Shown here: piece after piece, positions 18,434 through 26,590 of the stretch
Layout of the letters: each line of letters starts with the position of its first letter
How positions within the stretch are numbered: position 1 is the first letter of the stretch
Assembly (NCBI RefSeq): GCF_900290235.1
Contig: NZ_OLMK01000088.1
Location: 62,001 to 126,000 of the forward strand
Reading direction: 5' to 3'
From: Streptomyces sp. MA5143a
Lineage (GTDB): Bacteria > Actinomycetota > Actinomycetes > Streptomycetales > Streptomycetaceae
DNA length: 64,000 nucleotides
Program-made: the position numbers and the translations under genes
Notes under the pieces: generated by a model
The model's database searches: none
Seen by the model: the letters and a program-made list of their open reading frames with translations, nothing else
What the model was told of the DNA's origin: nothing

Positions 18434-18538
18434 ATGGAGGCGGCCACCTCCGTCGACTTCGCGCTGCTCGCCGACCTGCACTACGGTCTCACCCCCGACC
18501 TTCTGCTCCGCCGCCCCCATGAGGTCAGCGACGGATAG
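18434..18538 (+). pseudogene. Short unrecognised open frame, possibly a gene remnant
   Basis: 34 codons reading MEAATSVDFALLADLHYGLT onward, with protein-like composition but no ribosome binding site. The same frame is open upstream through a signal-peptide-like stretch (TAVAAATLTGVAACPTPTP) without a start codon. It may be the decayed end of a secreted protein gene; a chance open frame is also possible. Confidence 0.25.
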
Positions 18539-18612
18539 GCCGTCCATTCATGTTGATGTCCGTCGTCGCGAAGAGGGCTGTGGCTCGGGGCCGTTACTGC
18601 GACGATGGGTCG

Positions 18613-19137
18613 ATGCATACGACACCTGACGGACGGTCCGTACCGCCCCCGCACGCCGACGAACGCACGACGCTGGAGGCGTGGTTGGACTTTCACCGTG
18701 CGACCCTCGCCCTGAAGTGTGCGGGCCTCAAGGATGAGCAATTACGGCTTCCGGCGCCGCCCTCGTCGATGACGCTGCTGGGGCTCATACAGCACATGGC
18801 CCAGGTGGAACGCAACTGGTTTCAGCGTATCTTCGCAGGTCAGGATGTACCGCCTGTCTTCGGGGCGGACAATGTCGACGGCTTCGCGCTCCAGCCCGAC
18901 CGTGGACTCGACGAGGCGACGGAGGCCTGGCAGGCGGAGATCGCCCGAGGCCGTGGGCTGATCGCCGACGCGTCGATGGACGACTCCGGCCGGCTGCCCG
19001 AACGCGAAGCGGGCCACGTCGGCGGTCCGAGTGTCTCCCTGCGCTGGATCCTGGTGCACATGATCGAGGAGTACGCACGGCACAACGGCCATGCCGATCT
19101 CATCCGCGAGCAGATCGACGGAACCACCGGGGCGTGA
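18613..19137 (+). CDS. DinB/DUF664 family four-helix protein
   Basis: 174 residues from ATG 18613 (an in-frame ATG at 18550 is possible). Typical DinB features are the metal-binding histidines in LLGLIQHMAQVERNWFQR and WILVHMIEEYARHNGHADL. Members include thiol-dependent (mycothiol, bacillithiol) S-transferases and proteins of unknown role; the exact activity cannot be read here. A TTA codon at 18742 (codon 44) suggests bldA dependence. No SD is seen, so a leaderless message is likely. No operon partner. Confidence 0.85.
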   Translation: MHTTPDGRSVPPPHADERTTLEAWLDFHRATLALKCAGLKDEQLRLPAPPSSMTLLGLIQHMAQVERNWFQRIFAGQDVPPVFGADNVDGFALQPDRGLDEATEAWQAEIARGRGLIADASMDDSGRLPEREAGHVGGPSVSLRWILVHMIEEYARHNGHADLIREQIDGTTGA

Positions 19138-19179
19138 GCCGCGCCCGCCCGGCCCAAGGCACTGATCCGTCAGCCGCCT

Positions 19180-20118
19180 TCACCGCTCGCCCCGATGCGT
19201 CTGCCGGAAGGCGCCGGGGGTCGCGCCGGTGAGGCGGGTGAAGAACTTGCCGAAGTTGGTGGGTTCGGGGAAGCCGAGGCGGCGGGCGATGGTCGCCACC
19301 GGTTCGTCGGTGTGGGCGAGCAGACGTCTGGCCTCCAGAGCCACACGGCCGTCGATGACGTGTTTCACGGGCTGCCCGGTGGCGGCCACGCAGGCTCGCG
19401 TGAGGGTCTTGACGGTGTAGCCCAGCCGGTGGGCGTAGTCGGCGGCGCGCCGGGTCGTGGCGTAGGAGCGCTCCAACTCGGCACGGAAACGGGCGTACGC
19501 CTCGCCGCCCGCGTGCGGGTCACCGGCACCCTCGGGGCGGGGCAGCCGGTCGACCTGCAACAGCACGGTGGCGAGCAGGAGTTGGAGGATCTCCACCGAG
19601 ACGGTCTCCTCCGGACGGCCGTACTCGGCCCTCAGCTGGCCCAGCAGGGTGGACAGCACCGCGTAAGCGGGACTGGCGCCCAACTGCCGGCATGCCGGTC
19701 CGTACCAGTCGTTCACGAGCCGGTCGGCGCTGCTGGTGTGCGGAGGGAAGGCGGGCGTGAACAGCAGATGCGTGCCGTTCGCCGTGCCCGGCCGGACGAA
19801 GCTCTGGACCTGGCCGGGGCGGACCCACAGCAGGGTGCCCGGGCGGCAGGGGTACGTCACGAAGTCGATCGCGTGCTCCCCGCTGCCCTCCGTGATCAGG
19901 GTGAGGGTGTGGAAGTCGACCCGGTGCACCAGGTCGGGTCGTCTCCCCCGCCTCCGGCGCCGCTCGTGCAGCGTGGCCAGGTCGATGATCTCGAAGCCGG
20001 GGACGCGCTCCTCGGGCGGACGGAAGTCGAGCCGCAGGATGGCGCCGTCCCGAGCTGGGTCGGCGCCCCCGGGATCCTCCTGCGCCATCGCGATCTCCAG
20101 ATGTCCTCGATTTACCAT
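19180..20118 (-). CDS. AraC-family transcriptional regulator
   Basis: 312 residues; ATG 20118 has AGGA 6 bases upstream, and ATG 20088 has GGAG, so either may serve. The N-terminal half is a cupin-type ligand domain (DFHTLTLITEGSGEHAIDF, LLWVRPGQVQSF). The C-terminal double HTH reads RAADYAHRLGYTVKTLTRAC and EPVATIARRLGFPEPTNFGK followed by TGATPGAFRQTHRGER. Divergent from the MBL-fold gene with 98 bases between, so that gene is the likeliest target. Confidence 0.9.
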   Translation of the reverse strand: MVNRGHLEIAMAQEDPGGADPARDGAILRLDFRPPEERVPGFEIIDLATLHERRRRRGRRPDLVHRVDFHTLTLITEGSGEHAIDFVTYPCRPGTLLWVRPGQVQSFVRPGTANGTHLLFTPAFPPHTSSADRLVNDWYGPACRQLGASPAYAVLSTLLGQLRAEYGRPEETVSVEILQLLLATVLLQVDRLPRPEGAGDPHAGGEAYARFRAELERSYATTRRAADYAHRLGYTVKTLTRACVAATGQPVKHVIDGRVALEARRLLAHTDEPVATIARRLGFPEPTNFGKFFTRLTGATPGAFRQTHRGER

Positions 20119-20216
20119 GCCGGGTCCTCAGCGTATCTCGCCTGCCTGCGGTTTCACGACGAGAGTGGAGATCGTCAAGGCCACGCAAGGCCGCCTCCAC
20201 CGCAAGGAGCTCTCCC

Positions 20217-20996
20217 ATGAACGGCACGGTCACGGTTCTCGACAGGGGCTCGGTCCGCATCCACAGCTACATGTCCCCGGCCGACACCTTCCACACGACC
20301 ACCCAGCTGATCGAGACGCCGGCGCGGATCATCGCGATCGACGCCCAGTTGCTCCCCGCCTACGCCGACGAGGCCGTCACGTACGCCAAGGGCCTCGGCA
20401 AGCCGCTGGACCGGCTCGTCGTCACGCACGCCCACCCGGACCACTACAACGGCGCCGCCCGCTTCGGCGTCCCGGTCCACGCCCTGCCGCGGGTGCGCGA
20501 GCAGATCGTCGCGCGGGGCGACAGTCATCTGCCCACCGGCCTGGTCATTCCGCTCGCCGACCTCACCCCCACCGTGGACCTCACCCCGGGGACCGAGGTC
20601 ATCGACGGGGTCCCCTTCGTCCTCGAGGCCGTCTCCGGCGGTGAGGCCGCCGACGAACTGCTGGTCAAGCTGCCCGAGCAGGGTGTCCTGGTGGCCCAGG
20701 ACCTCGTCTACCACGACGTCCACCTCTACCTGGGCAACAACGACATCGCCGGCTGGCAGCGGGCGGTGGACGCCCTGGCCGCCGAGTCGGGTTACGACAC
20801 GATCCTCGCCGGGCACGGCCTGCCCACCGGTCCGGAGGTCTACGAGGACGTCCGCCGCTACCTGACCGACGCCGGCGAACTCCTCGGCGACGACGGCGAC
20901 GCGTACAAGAAGGCGATCGTCGACCGGTATCCCGCCCATGTCGGGCCGTTCATCATCGACATCGCCAACCGGTCCCTGTTCCCGGCCGACAACTGA
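20217..20996 (+). CDS. Metallo-beta-lactamase-fold hydrolase
   Basis: 259 residues, ATG 20217 after AAGGAG. The metal motif is THAHPDHYNGA (HxHxDH), with later ligands in LLVAQDLVYHDVH and ILAGHG. No signal peptide, so it is cytoplasmic. This subgroup (DTFHTTTQLIETPARIIAID) includes uncharacterised glyoxalase II-like or lactonase-like enzymes. Probably controlled by the divergent AraC gene. Substrate unknown. Confidence 0.88.
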   Translation: MNGTVTVLDRGSVRIHSYMSPADTFHTTTQLIETPARIIAIDAQLLPAYADEAVTYAKGLGKPLDRLVVTHAHPDHYNGAARFGVPVHALPRVREQIVARGDSHLPTGLVIPLADLTPTVDLTPGTEVIDGVPFVLEAVSGGEAADELLVKLPEQGVLVAQDLVYHDVHLYLGNNDIAGWQRAVDALAAESGYDTILAGHGLPTGPEVYEDVRRYLTDAGELLGDDGDAYKKAIVDRYPAHVGPFIIDIANRSLFPADN

Positions 20997-21018
20997 GCGG
21001 CGCCCGCACGCACCGCCC

Positions 21019-21156
21019 GCCCTCGCCGGCCTCGGCGGCCGGGGCACCGCGTTCCCCATGGCGGCGCCGGTGCTCGGCCTCGCGCCGGCCGCGGCCGGCT
21101 GCTTCCTCGTGCTGTGCCGCCCCTGGCACCCCGCTCCGGACCCGCTGGCCCGGTGA
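21019..21156 (+). pseudogene. Possible C-terminal remnant of an MFS transporter
   Basis: The frame ALAGLGGRGTAFPMAAPVLG to DPLAR-stop resembles the last helix and tail of drug-type MFS proteins (hydrophobic helix, then a short polar end). It has no start codon or upstream domains; the preceding frame lies in the MBL gene. It would be the leftover of a deletion after the MBL gene. Confidence 0.4.
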
Positions 21157-21203
21157 GCCCGGGATCCGGACCGCGTCATCGTCTCCTCGGAGGTGATGGG
21201 CTC

Positions 21204-21234
21204 GTCAACTTGCCTGCTGTGAGGGGCAGTTGAC
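21204..21234. repeat. Imperfect inverted repeat GTCAACT...AGTTGAC
   Basis: Seven-base perfect outer arms, with GCC/GGC continuing inward after a bulge, loop about 10. It lies in the 411-base gap between the MBL gene and the next secreted protein, beside the gene remnant. It could be a terminator or an old element end. Confidence 0.4.
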
Positions 21235-21407
21235 GTTACTGGTGGGTTGCGGGAGCTGTTTGAGCCGATCTGCGACTGCATGCCGCCATGGATGTGAAGG
21301 ATTCGTGACGGACTCGTGTGCGTGTCGGATGCTGGTTCGGGCTCCGGCCCGGGATCCCGCACCACCGACCGGAACACACATTCGTCGAGCCTGCCACGAG
21401 GAGTACC

Positions 21408-21947
21408 ATGAGAAAGTTGCTCCGCCAGGGCATCATCGGCCTCTCGGCCGCCGCCTCGCTCGCACTGTTACCCACAGCGGCAACCCCCGCCCAGGCCGCT
21501 CCGTCCGCCATCCCGTCCGGGATGACCTGGACCGTGCTCGCCCAGGGCGCCGGGAACGGCACCGTCCGCGTGGGGGCGGACTCCGCGACCGACCCGTACT
21601 ACGGCGACACCCCCGCCACTGCCACGCTGCCCGTGCTGTGTCTGCGCGTCACCGGCAGTGGCGTGCCCGCCGGCATCACCCCGGACTTCTACGCGGGCTG
21701 GGCTCGCGGCACCGTCGCCGCCACGCCCCCGGTGCAGGGCAAGACGCTGACGAGCCTCTCCGTCGCCAACAACCTCTGCGTCCAGTACTACGGCACCGGT
21801 TGGCGCATGGCCGAGTTCCACGACGGCCGCTACGGCAGCAACCTGGAGTCGAGCGGCGGCTGGTCGTTCTGGGCGCACGGATACCTGCCCGCGAGCACGC
21901 GCTTCTGGGCCACCATCAACGACCAGCCCGCCAATCCCTGGAACTGA
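21408..21947 (+). CDS. Secreted protein of unknown function, TTA codon in signal peptide
   Basis: 179 residues. ATG 21408 follows CGAGGAGT. A Sec signal (IIGLSAAASLALLPTAATPA, cleavage near AQA-AP) precedes a soluble domain rich in Gly, Thr and aromatic residues (GMTWTVLAQGAGNGTVRV, NNLCVQYYGTGWRMAEF, GWSFWAHGYLPASTRFW). I do not recognise the family; two cysteines (LPVLCLRV and NNLCVQ) could form a disulphide. The leucine at codon 21 is TTA (21468), placing export-signal translation under the bldA tRNA, typical of stage-dependent secreted proteins. Confidence 0.75.
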   Translation: MRKLLRQGIIGLSAAASLALLPTAATPAQAAPSAIPSGMTWTVLAQGAGNGTVRVGADSATDPYYGDTPATATLPVLCLRVTGSGVPAGITPDFYAGWARGTVAATPPVQGKTLTSLSVANNLCVQYYGTGWRMAEFHDGRYGSNLESSGGWSFWAHGYLPASTRFWATINDQPANPWN

Positions 21948-22008
21948 GCGACCGCCACCCTCCCGGCCCCACCGACCCGCCCCACTGGATCCGCAGGTGT
22001 GACCGCAC

Positions 22009-22045
22009 CGTGCGGGAAGACGTCATCGCGACGCCTTCCCGCACG
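22009..22045. terminator. Hairpin terminator between convergent genes
   Basis: Eleven-base arms CGTGCGGGAAG / CTTCCCGCACG, loop 15, between the secreted-protein gene and the YihY gene. Confidence 0.7.
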
Positions 22046-22066
22046 ACGGCGGGCGGGCCCCCGGGG

Positions 22067-23032
22067 TCACGGGCCCGGGCCCGGGTCCGGACGCACGGCC
22101 TCGGTGATACCGGCCCGAGCCGCTTCGAGTTGCGCGGCGAACGCGATGCCCAGGAACAGCGCCACGCCCGTCACGTTGGCCCACAGCAGCAGGGCGACGA
22201 ACGCCGTCAGCGGTCCGTACACGGCGCCGAACGAACCGCTCTCGGCGACATACAGCGCCAGCAGCCAGGTCGCCGTGACCCACAGGACCAGGTGGACCGC
22301 CGAGCCGAACGCGAGCCAGGTGTAGCCCGGTTGGTCCCTGCGCGGGGCCCAGCGGAAGATCACCGCCGACGCGACCCAGGCGAGTGCCACGCCCAGCGGC
22401 ACTTCGAGGGGCCGCCACCGGTCGAGCCAGCGCTCGGACCAGCCGAGGGCCTCCACCACCGCGCTGCCCACGGCTTCCCCGGCGACGAGGACGAGGAAGC
22501 CGAGGACCACCGGCATGCCCGCCGCGAGGGCGAGCAGCAGGGCCCGCCCGTACTTGGAGAGGAACGGGCGGTCCCGTTCGATGCCGTAGATACGGTTGGC
22601 GCCTCGTTCCACCTGCCCCATCGCCGAGGCGAGGTTGAGCACCGCGAAGGCGAGGCCCAGCCACATGGCGACGGCGTTCCACACGCCGGAGCCGGCGCTG
22701 CGGGCGGTGGCGTCGAGGGCGTCCTCGACGAGCTTCGCGCTGGCGCCCGGGACGATCCGGCCCAGGGTGAGTTCGATGATCCGCCCGACGCTCTCGGTGT
22801 GCACCGTGGTGGCCACGCCGACCAGCGCGATGGTGAACGGCACCAGGCCGAGGACCACTTGGAAGGCGAGCGAGCGGGCGTTGGTGAACCCGTCGGCGTA
22901 GCGGAAGCGGGCGAAGGCGTCGAGGAGGAGGCGACGGCCTCCGTAGCGACGCAGCGCGGTGAGCGCCTCGTCCCCGGACAGCTCCTCCCCGATCATGTCC
23001 CGGGTCTGCGGGACGTGCACGACGGTCCCCAT
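22067..23032 (-). CDS. YihY/BrkB-type inner-membrane protein
   Basis: 321 residues from ATG 23032, preceded by a strong AGGAGG; an upstream GTG at 23062 lacks a site. Six or so membrane helices with the family pattern (TNARSLAFQVVLGLVPFTIA, GVWNAVAMWLGLAFAVLNLA, AVLNLASAMGQVERGANRIYG, YGPLTAFVALLLWANVTGVA). YihY proteins are widespread; they are not RNase BN as once named, and the role is uncertain (transport or envelope integrity). Monocistronic. Confidence 0.87.
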   Translation of the reverse strand: MGTVVHVPQTRDMIGEELSGDEALTALRRYGGRRLLLDAFARFRYADGFTNARSLAFQVVLGLVPFTIALVGVATTVHTESVGRIIELTLGRIVPGASAKLVEDALDATARSAGSGVWNAVAMWLGLAFAVLNLASAMGQVERGANRIYGIERDRPFLSKYGRALLLALAAGMPVVLGFLVLVAGEAVGSAVVEALGWSERWLDRWRPLEVPLGVALAWVASAVIFRWAPRRDQPGYTWLAFGSAVHLVLWVTATWLLALYVAESGSFGAVYGPLTAFVALLLWANVTGVALFLGIAFAAQLEAARAGITEAVRPDPGPGP

Positions 23033-23459
23033 CGCGAACGGCGCCTCCTGTCTCGTTGTCACGGCCGGACGGGACGACGTGATCTTGCCGCCGTGAGAAA
23101 CCGTACAACCGCGGGAGCGCCGGGGTCCCCGTGCCGGGTCAGCGGGGGCGTGATCCGCTCGTCGGCTCCGTGGAGAAGACGTGGGCGATCAGCCGCCGCC
23201 GTGGGGCGAAGGCACGCGGGAACGCGCCGGCGCCTGTCTGTCTGCTGGGTCTGCGGACTGTGGCGCACTGGGCGACGTGCGGGGCAGCAGCGACCACACG
23301 GCCTTCCTGCGGGCATGGGTCCAGGGCCGTCGCCCCGCCGCCGTCCCGGCCGTGTTCGGCCGGTTCGGGGTCGCGAAGACGCCCGCCGAAGCGGAGCGTG
23401 CCCCCTCGCTTCCAGGGCCGGGGGCGTTCCGTCCGTGCGGTGTGGCACGATCGGCTCGC
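23033..23459. other. Intergenic region between YihY and M1 peptidase genes
   Basis: 427 bases without a supported gene; open frames here read as low-complexity Arg/Pro/Ala and have no start signals. It must hold the promoters of both divergent genes. No clear repeat was seen. Confidence 0.5.
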
Positions 23460-24875
23460 ATGTCGTCTCTCTCACCGTCTCCCTCAACGGCCTTGCGTCG
23501 TCTGCTGGTTGTTCTTCTCGCCCTGTCCGTGACGGCGGGTGCCACGGCGGCCGGAGCCGTCGCGGAGCCCGGAGCCGTCGCGGAGTCGGGGGGTGGGGCC
23601 GGGCGCCCGGTGGCGGCGACGCCCGATCGTCCGCGCTACGACGTGACCCTGCGCGGCGACTCCGACGGCTCGCACTGGAAGGGCCGGCAGCGGGTGTCGT
23701 TCCGCAACGCCGCCGAACGGCCCCTGCGCGAGGTGTACGTGCGGCTGTGGGGCAACGGCGCCGACGGGTGCGGCAAGCCGGGCAGACCGTCACCTGTCGC
23801 GGTGACCAAGGTGCGCGGCGGCACTCCTGGCCGGCTCACCGTGAACTGCACGGCACTGCGCGTCACTCTGCCGAAGCCGCTGACACGCGGGAAGCGGGCG
23901 AGCATCGCCTTCGACGTGTCCCTCACGGTGCCGGGGCGCAACGCCCGCTTCGGGCGTGAGGGCGCGTTCCGCTTCCTGGGCAACGCCCTGCCCGTGCTCG
24001 CCGTGCACGACGCGAAGGGGTGGCACCTCGACCCGCATGTGCCGATCGGCGAGAGCTACTACAGCCTGGCGAGTGACTTCCGGGTCCGCCTCGACCACCC
24101 GTCGGCCCTCAAGGTGCCCGCGACCGGCCGGACTCGGACGAAGGCCGGGGGCCCCGGACGCACCGTCACCCACAGCGTCGCGCACCGGGTACGGGACTTC
24201 GCGTGGGCGTCCGGCCCGTTCCGCACGGCGACCGAGACGTCCGCCGGCGGTGTGCGCGTGAAGTCGTACTGGGCTCCGAAGACGCCCGCCGCGGGGGTCC
24301 GCCTGACCCGTGAGGAGGGCGCCCGCGCCGTCGACCGGTTCAGCAAGGAGTTCGGCCGCTATCCCTACGGCGAGATCGACCTCGTGATGACCAAGGAGTT
24401 CGGCGGCGGAATGGAGTATCCCGGCCTCGTCCTCCTCGGCACCGACAAGGAGGGCAGCGCCGTCGTCCACGAGGTGGCGCACCAGTGGTGGTACGGCGTC
24501 GTCGGCAACGACGAGTACGACGCGCCCTGGCTCGACGAGGGCTTCGCCCAGTACGCCACCGCGCGCTTCTACGGGTGGGACACCCGCGGGTGCCGGTCCG
24601 ACATCGACTGGCCGGACGGGCGCACCGCGCTCACCGACTCGATGGCCCGGTGGGCCGAGCACCGGGATCAGTACCATCTCGTCTACTCGGCCGGGTCCTG
24701 CGCGCTCGCCGACCTGGAGCGCACCATCGGCGCCCCGGCCATGGCGCGGCTCCTCAAGGGCTACGCGCGGGACCACTGGTACGGGGTCTCCACGACCGCC
24801 GCGTTCAAGAAGGCCGCCCGCTCGGTCACCGGCAAGGATCTCGGGCCGTTCTGGAAGCAGCACCGCATCCGCTGA
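23460..24875 (+). CDS. Secreted M1-family zinc aminopeptidase
   Basis: 471 residues from ATG 23460 (no SD; possibly leaderless). Signal peptide TALRRLLVVLLALSVTAGAT, cleavage near AVAEP. An N-terminal beta domain (YDVTLRGDSDGSHWKGRQRV) leads to the catalytic thermolysin-like domain: substrate motif GGGMEYPGL (GxMEN-like) and zinc site HEVAHQWWYG with His337, His341 and Glu360 in DEGFAQYA, giving the exact HExxH-x18-E spacing. It would release N-terminal residues from peptides outside the cell. About half the length of full M1 enzymes because the C-terminal helical domain is absent, as in other short secreted actinobacterial members. Confidence 0.9.
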   Translation: MSSLSPSPSTALRRLLVVLLALSVTAGATAAGAVAEPGAVAESGGGAGRPVAATPDRPRYDVTLRGDSDGSHWKGRQRVSFRNAAERPLREVYVRLWGNGADGCGKPGRPSPVAVTKVRGGTPGRLTVNCTALRVTLPKPLTRGKRASIAFDVSLTVPGRNARFGREGAFRFLGNALPVLAVHDAKGWHLDPHVPIGESYYSLASDFRVRLDHPSALKVPATGRTRTKAGGPGRTVTHSVAHRVRDFAWASGPFRTATETSAGGVRVKSYWAPKTPAAGVRLTREEGARAVDRFSKEFGRYPYGEIDLVMTKEFGGGMEYPGLVLLGTDKEGSAVVHEVAHQWWYGVVGNDEYDAPWLDEGFAQYATARFYGWDTRGCRSDIDWPDGRTALTDSMARWAEHRDQYHLVYSAGSCALADLERTIGAPAMARLLKGYARDHWYGVSTTAAFKKAARSVTGKDLGPFWKQHRIR

Positions 24876-24877
24876 CA

Positions 24878-24930
24878 CCACCCGATCCGGCGCGGCGGCC
24901 GTGGCCGGCTGCCGCACCGGATCGGGGTGG
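24878..24930. terminator. Large terminator hairpin after M1 peptidase
   Basis: Outer arms CCACCCGATCCGG and CCGGATCGGGGTGG (one bulge), with an inner GGCCG/CGGCC helix. Confidence 0.6.
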
Positions 24931-25574
24931 GCCCCTGCGGCGCGGCAGCCCGGGGTCAGGAGGGCCGGCCGCCGGGTGGCCCCGTCCCCCTGCCGGGTGG
25001 GCCCTCCCGCCGCGGTCCGGTCCCGTCCGAGCCTGCCGACCCGCGGGGCCCTCGCGCGCCCCCTTTCGGCCAGGACCGAAACCCGGAGGTACGCGCCGCC
25101 CGCGACCGGGGGGCGCCGCTGCACCGATCGTGCGCATTTTCCTCACCGCTGGTCTCCTGACAAACGGGGTGCCGCTGTACGACCCTGGGAGGACCGCCGT
25201 GCCGACCGGGCTGACCACCGGACGCGCGGGGCGGTCGCAGCAGTTGATCGAGGGGGACGACGGGATGAAGACACGCCTGCGATCCGGCGTGAACCGTGTG
25301 CCGGACCGGAGCGAGGACCGCCGGGCGGACGGAATCGGGAACGACCGCCCACCCGAGTGACGGCCGCGCCCGGGCCGACCGCCACCGGACCACACCACGC
25401 GGAGCGCCCGCTCCCCGAGGGTCCGCGACCACGGCCCGTCGCCGCGCCCACCCTTCGGGCGTGTCACCGCTGCCCGCGGTCTCCCTGTCGCACGGGGCCG
25501 GGCAGCCCATCTCCTCGAGGACACACCTGACTTGTCGTGTGTCCCGGCGCCGACCATCACACCGGGGAAACAAG
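24931..25574. other. Long intergenic region before second DUF5937 regulator
   Basis: 644 bases with no recognised gene apart from the small frame at 25265-25360. Other open frames are Arg/Pro-rich shadows without ribosome binding sites. Confidence 0.5.
25265..25360 (+). CDS. Possible 31-residue basic peptide
   Basis: ATG preceded by GAGGGGGACGACGG; encodes MKTRLRSGVNRVPDRSEDRR and a short tail. Hydrophilic, no signal peptide, no recognised family. Could be a leader peptide of the downstream regulator or a chance frame. Confidence 0.25.
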   Translation: MKTRLRSGVNRVPDRSEDRRADGIGNDRPPE

Positions 25575-26588
25575 GTGCTGCGCATCCACTTCACCGACAG
25601 GGACCTGGCCCGCGTCCATCTGGCGCGGGAGCCCGATCCTGTCTGGGAGACCCTGCTGGGTCTGCACCAGCTGACCGCGCCACGGCGCGGACTGCCGGTC
25701 TTCGCTCCCTGGCGGCGCGACGCCCGCGCCCGACTGGCCGACAGTCATCTGGTGGGGCCGGTGCGGATGCTGTCCGCCCTGGCCCCCGCCTCGGCGGGAT
25801 ACTGGCCCGACTTCCTGACCCCGGGCGCTTCGGCCGACGGCCTGGACGCCGCGCTGGAGGCACTGCGGGCCACGCCCAAGCCGCAGTTACGGCAGGAGAT
25901 GGACCGGCTGGCGCGGACCCACCCGCTGCCGCGCTGGGCACACCGTCTCGCCGGGGGCGAGGCGCACCGGATGGAGGAGGTCGCGACGGCGTTCCGGCTG
26001 GTGCACCGCACGATCATCACGCCGGACTGGACCGGGGCGGCCGGGACCACGGAGGCCGACCGGGCGCTGCGGACGCGCGTCCTGCGCGATCGCGGTGTGG
26101 AGGGGCTGCTGGACTCCTTCCGCCCACTGATGGACTGGCGGCCGCCCGTGCTGCACGTGCGCTACCCGGAGGACCGGGACCTCCATCTCGGTGGGCGCGG
26201 TCTGCGGCTCATCCCCTCCCACTTCTGCTGGAGGACGCCCATCGCCCTGGCCGACCCCTCCCTGCCGCAGGTGCTGGCCTACCCCGTCACCCATCCCCCG
26301 GCGTGGGCGCCGCCCGCCACCCGCGAGCGGCGCCCCGAAGCCCTGGCCACGCTGCTCGGCCGGACCCGCGCCCGTGTACTGGCCGCCCTGGACACCACCG
26401 CGACCACCGGGGAGGTCGCCCTGCGCCTCGGTATCTCCGCGCCCTCCGCGAGCGAGCACATCACGGCCCTGCGCGAGGTCAGCCTCGTGCACAGCCGGCG
26501 CACCGGCTCCCAGGTCGTCCACACGCTCACCCCGCTGGGCACGGCGCTGCTCCGCGGCGAACTCCCGCCGCACGCGACGGCGTCCTGA
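25575..26588 (+). CDS. ArsR-type winged-helix regulator with DUF5937 domain, second copy
   Basis: 337 residues from GTG 25575. Clearly paralogous to the gene at 4059: LRIHFTDRDLARVHLAREPD, LPVFAPWRRDARARL, LRLIPSHFCWRTPI, AYPVTHPPAW, and ArsR HTH TGEVALRLGISAPSASEHIT with wing LVHSRRTGSQVVHTLTPLG. It also has a TTA codon (25887, codon 105), so both copies may need bldA. It converges tail to tail with the fucosidase gene (2 bases between stops) without an evident terminator. Confidence 0.85.
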   Translation: MLRIHFTDRDLARVHLAREPDPVWETLLGLHQLTAPRRGLPVFAPWRRDARARLADSHLVGPVRMLSALAPASAGYWPDFLTPGASADGLDAALEALRATPKPQLRQEMDRLARTHPLPRWAHRLAGGEAHRMEEVATAFRLVHRTIITPDWTGAAGTTEADRALRTRVLRDRGVEGLLDSFRPLMDWRPPVLHVRYPEDRDLHLGGRGLRLIPSHFCWRTPIALADPSLPQVLAYPVTHPPAWAPPATRERRPEALATLLGRTRARVLAALDTTATTGEVALRLGISAPSASEHITALREVSLVHSRRTGSQVVHTLTPLGTALLRGELPPHATAS

Positions 26589-26590
26589 GG

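Noticed and set aside
21236..21300. IS5-type transposase N-terminus (LRELFEPICDCMP)
   Set aside because: Only about 15 residues of weak likeness, with stops soon after; not enough to call an IS remnant.
21230..23400. Long plus-strand frame across YihY
   Set aside because: It is antisense to the YihY gene and crosses the secreted-protein gene and terminator; composition is shadow-like.
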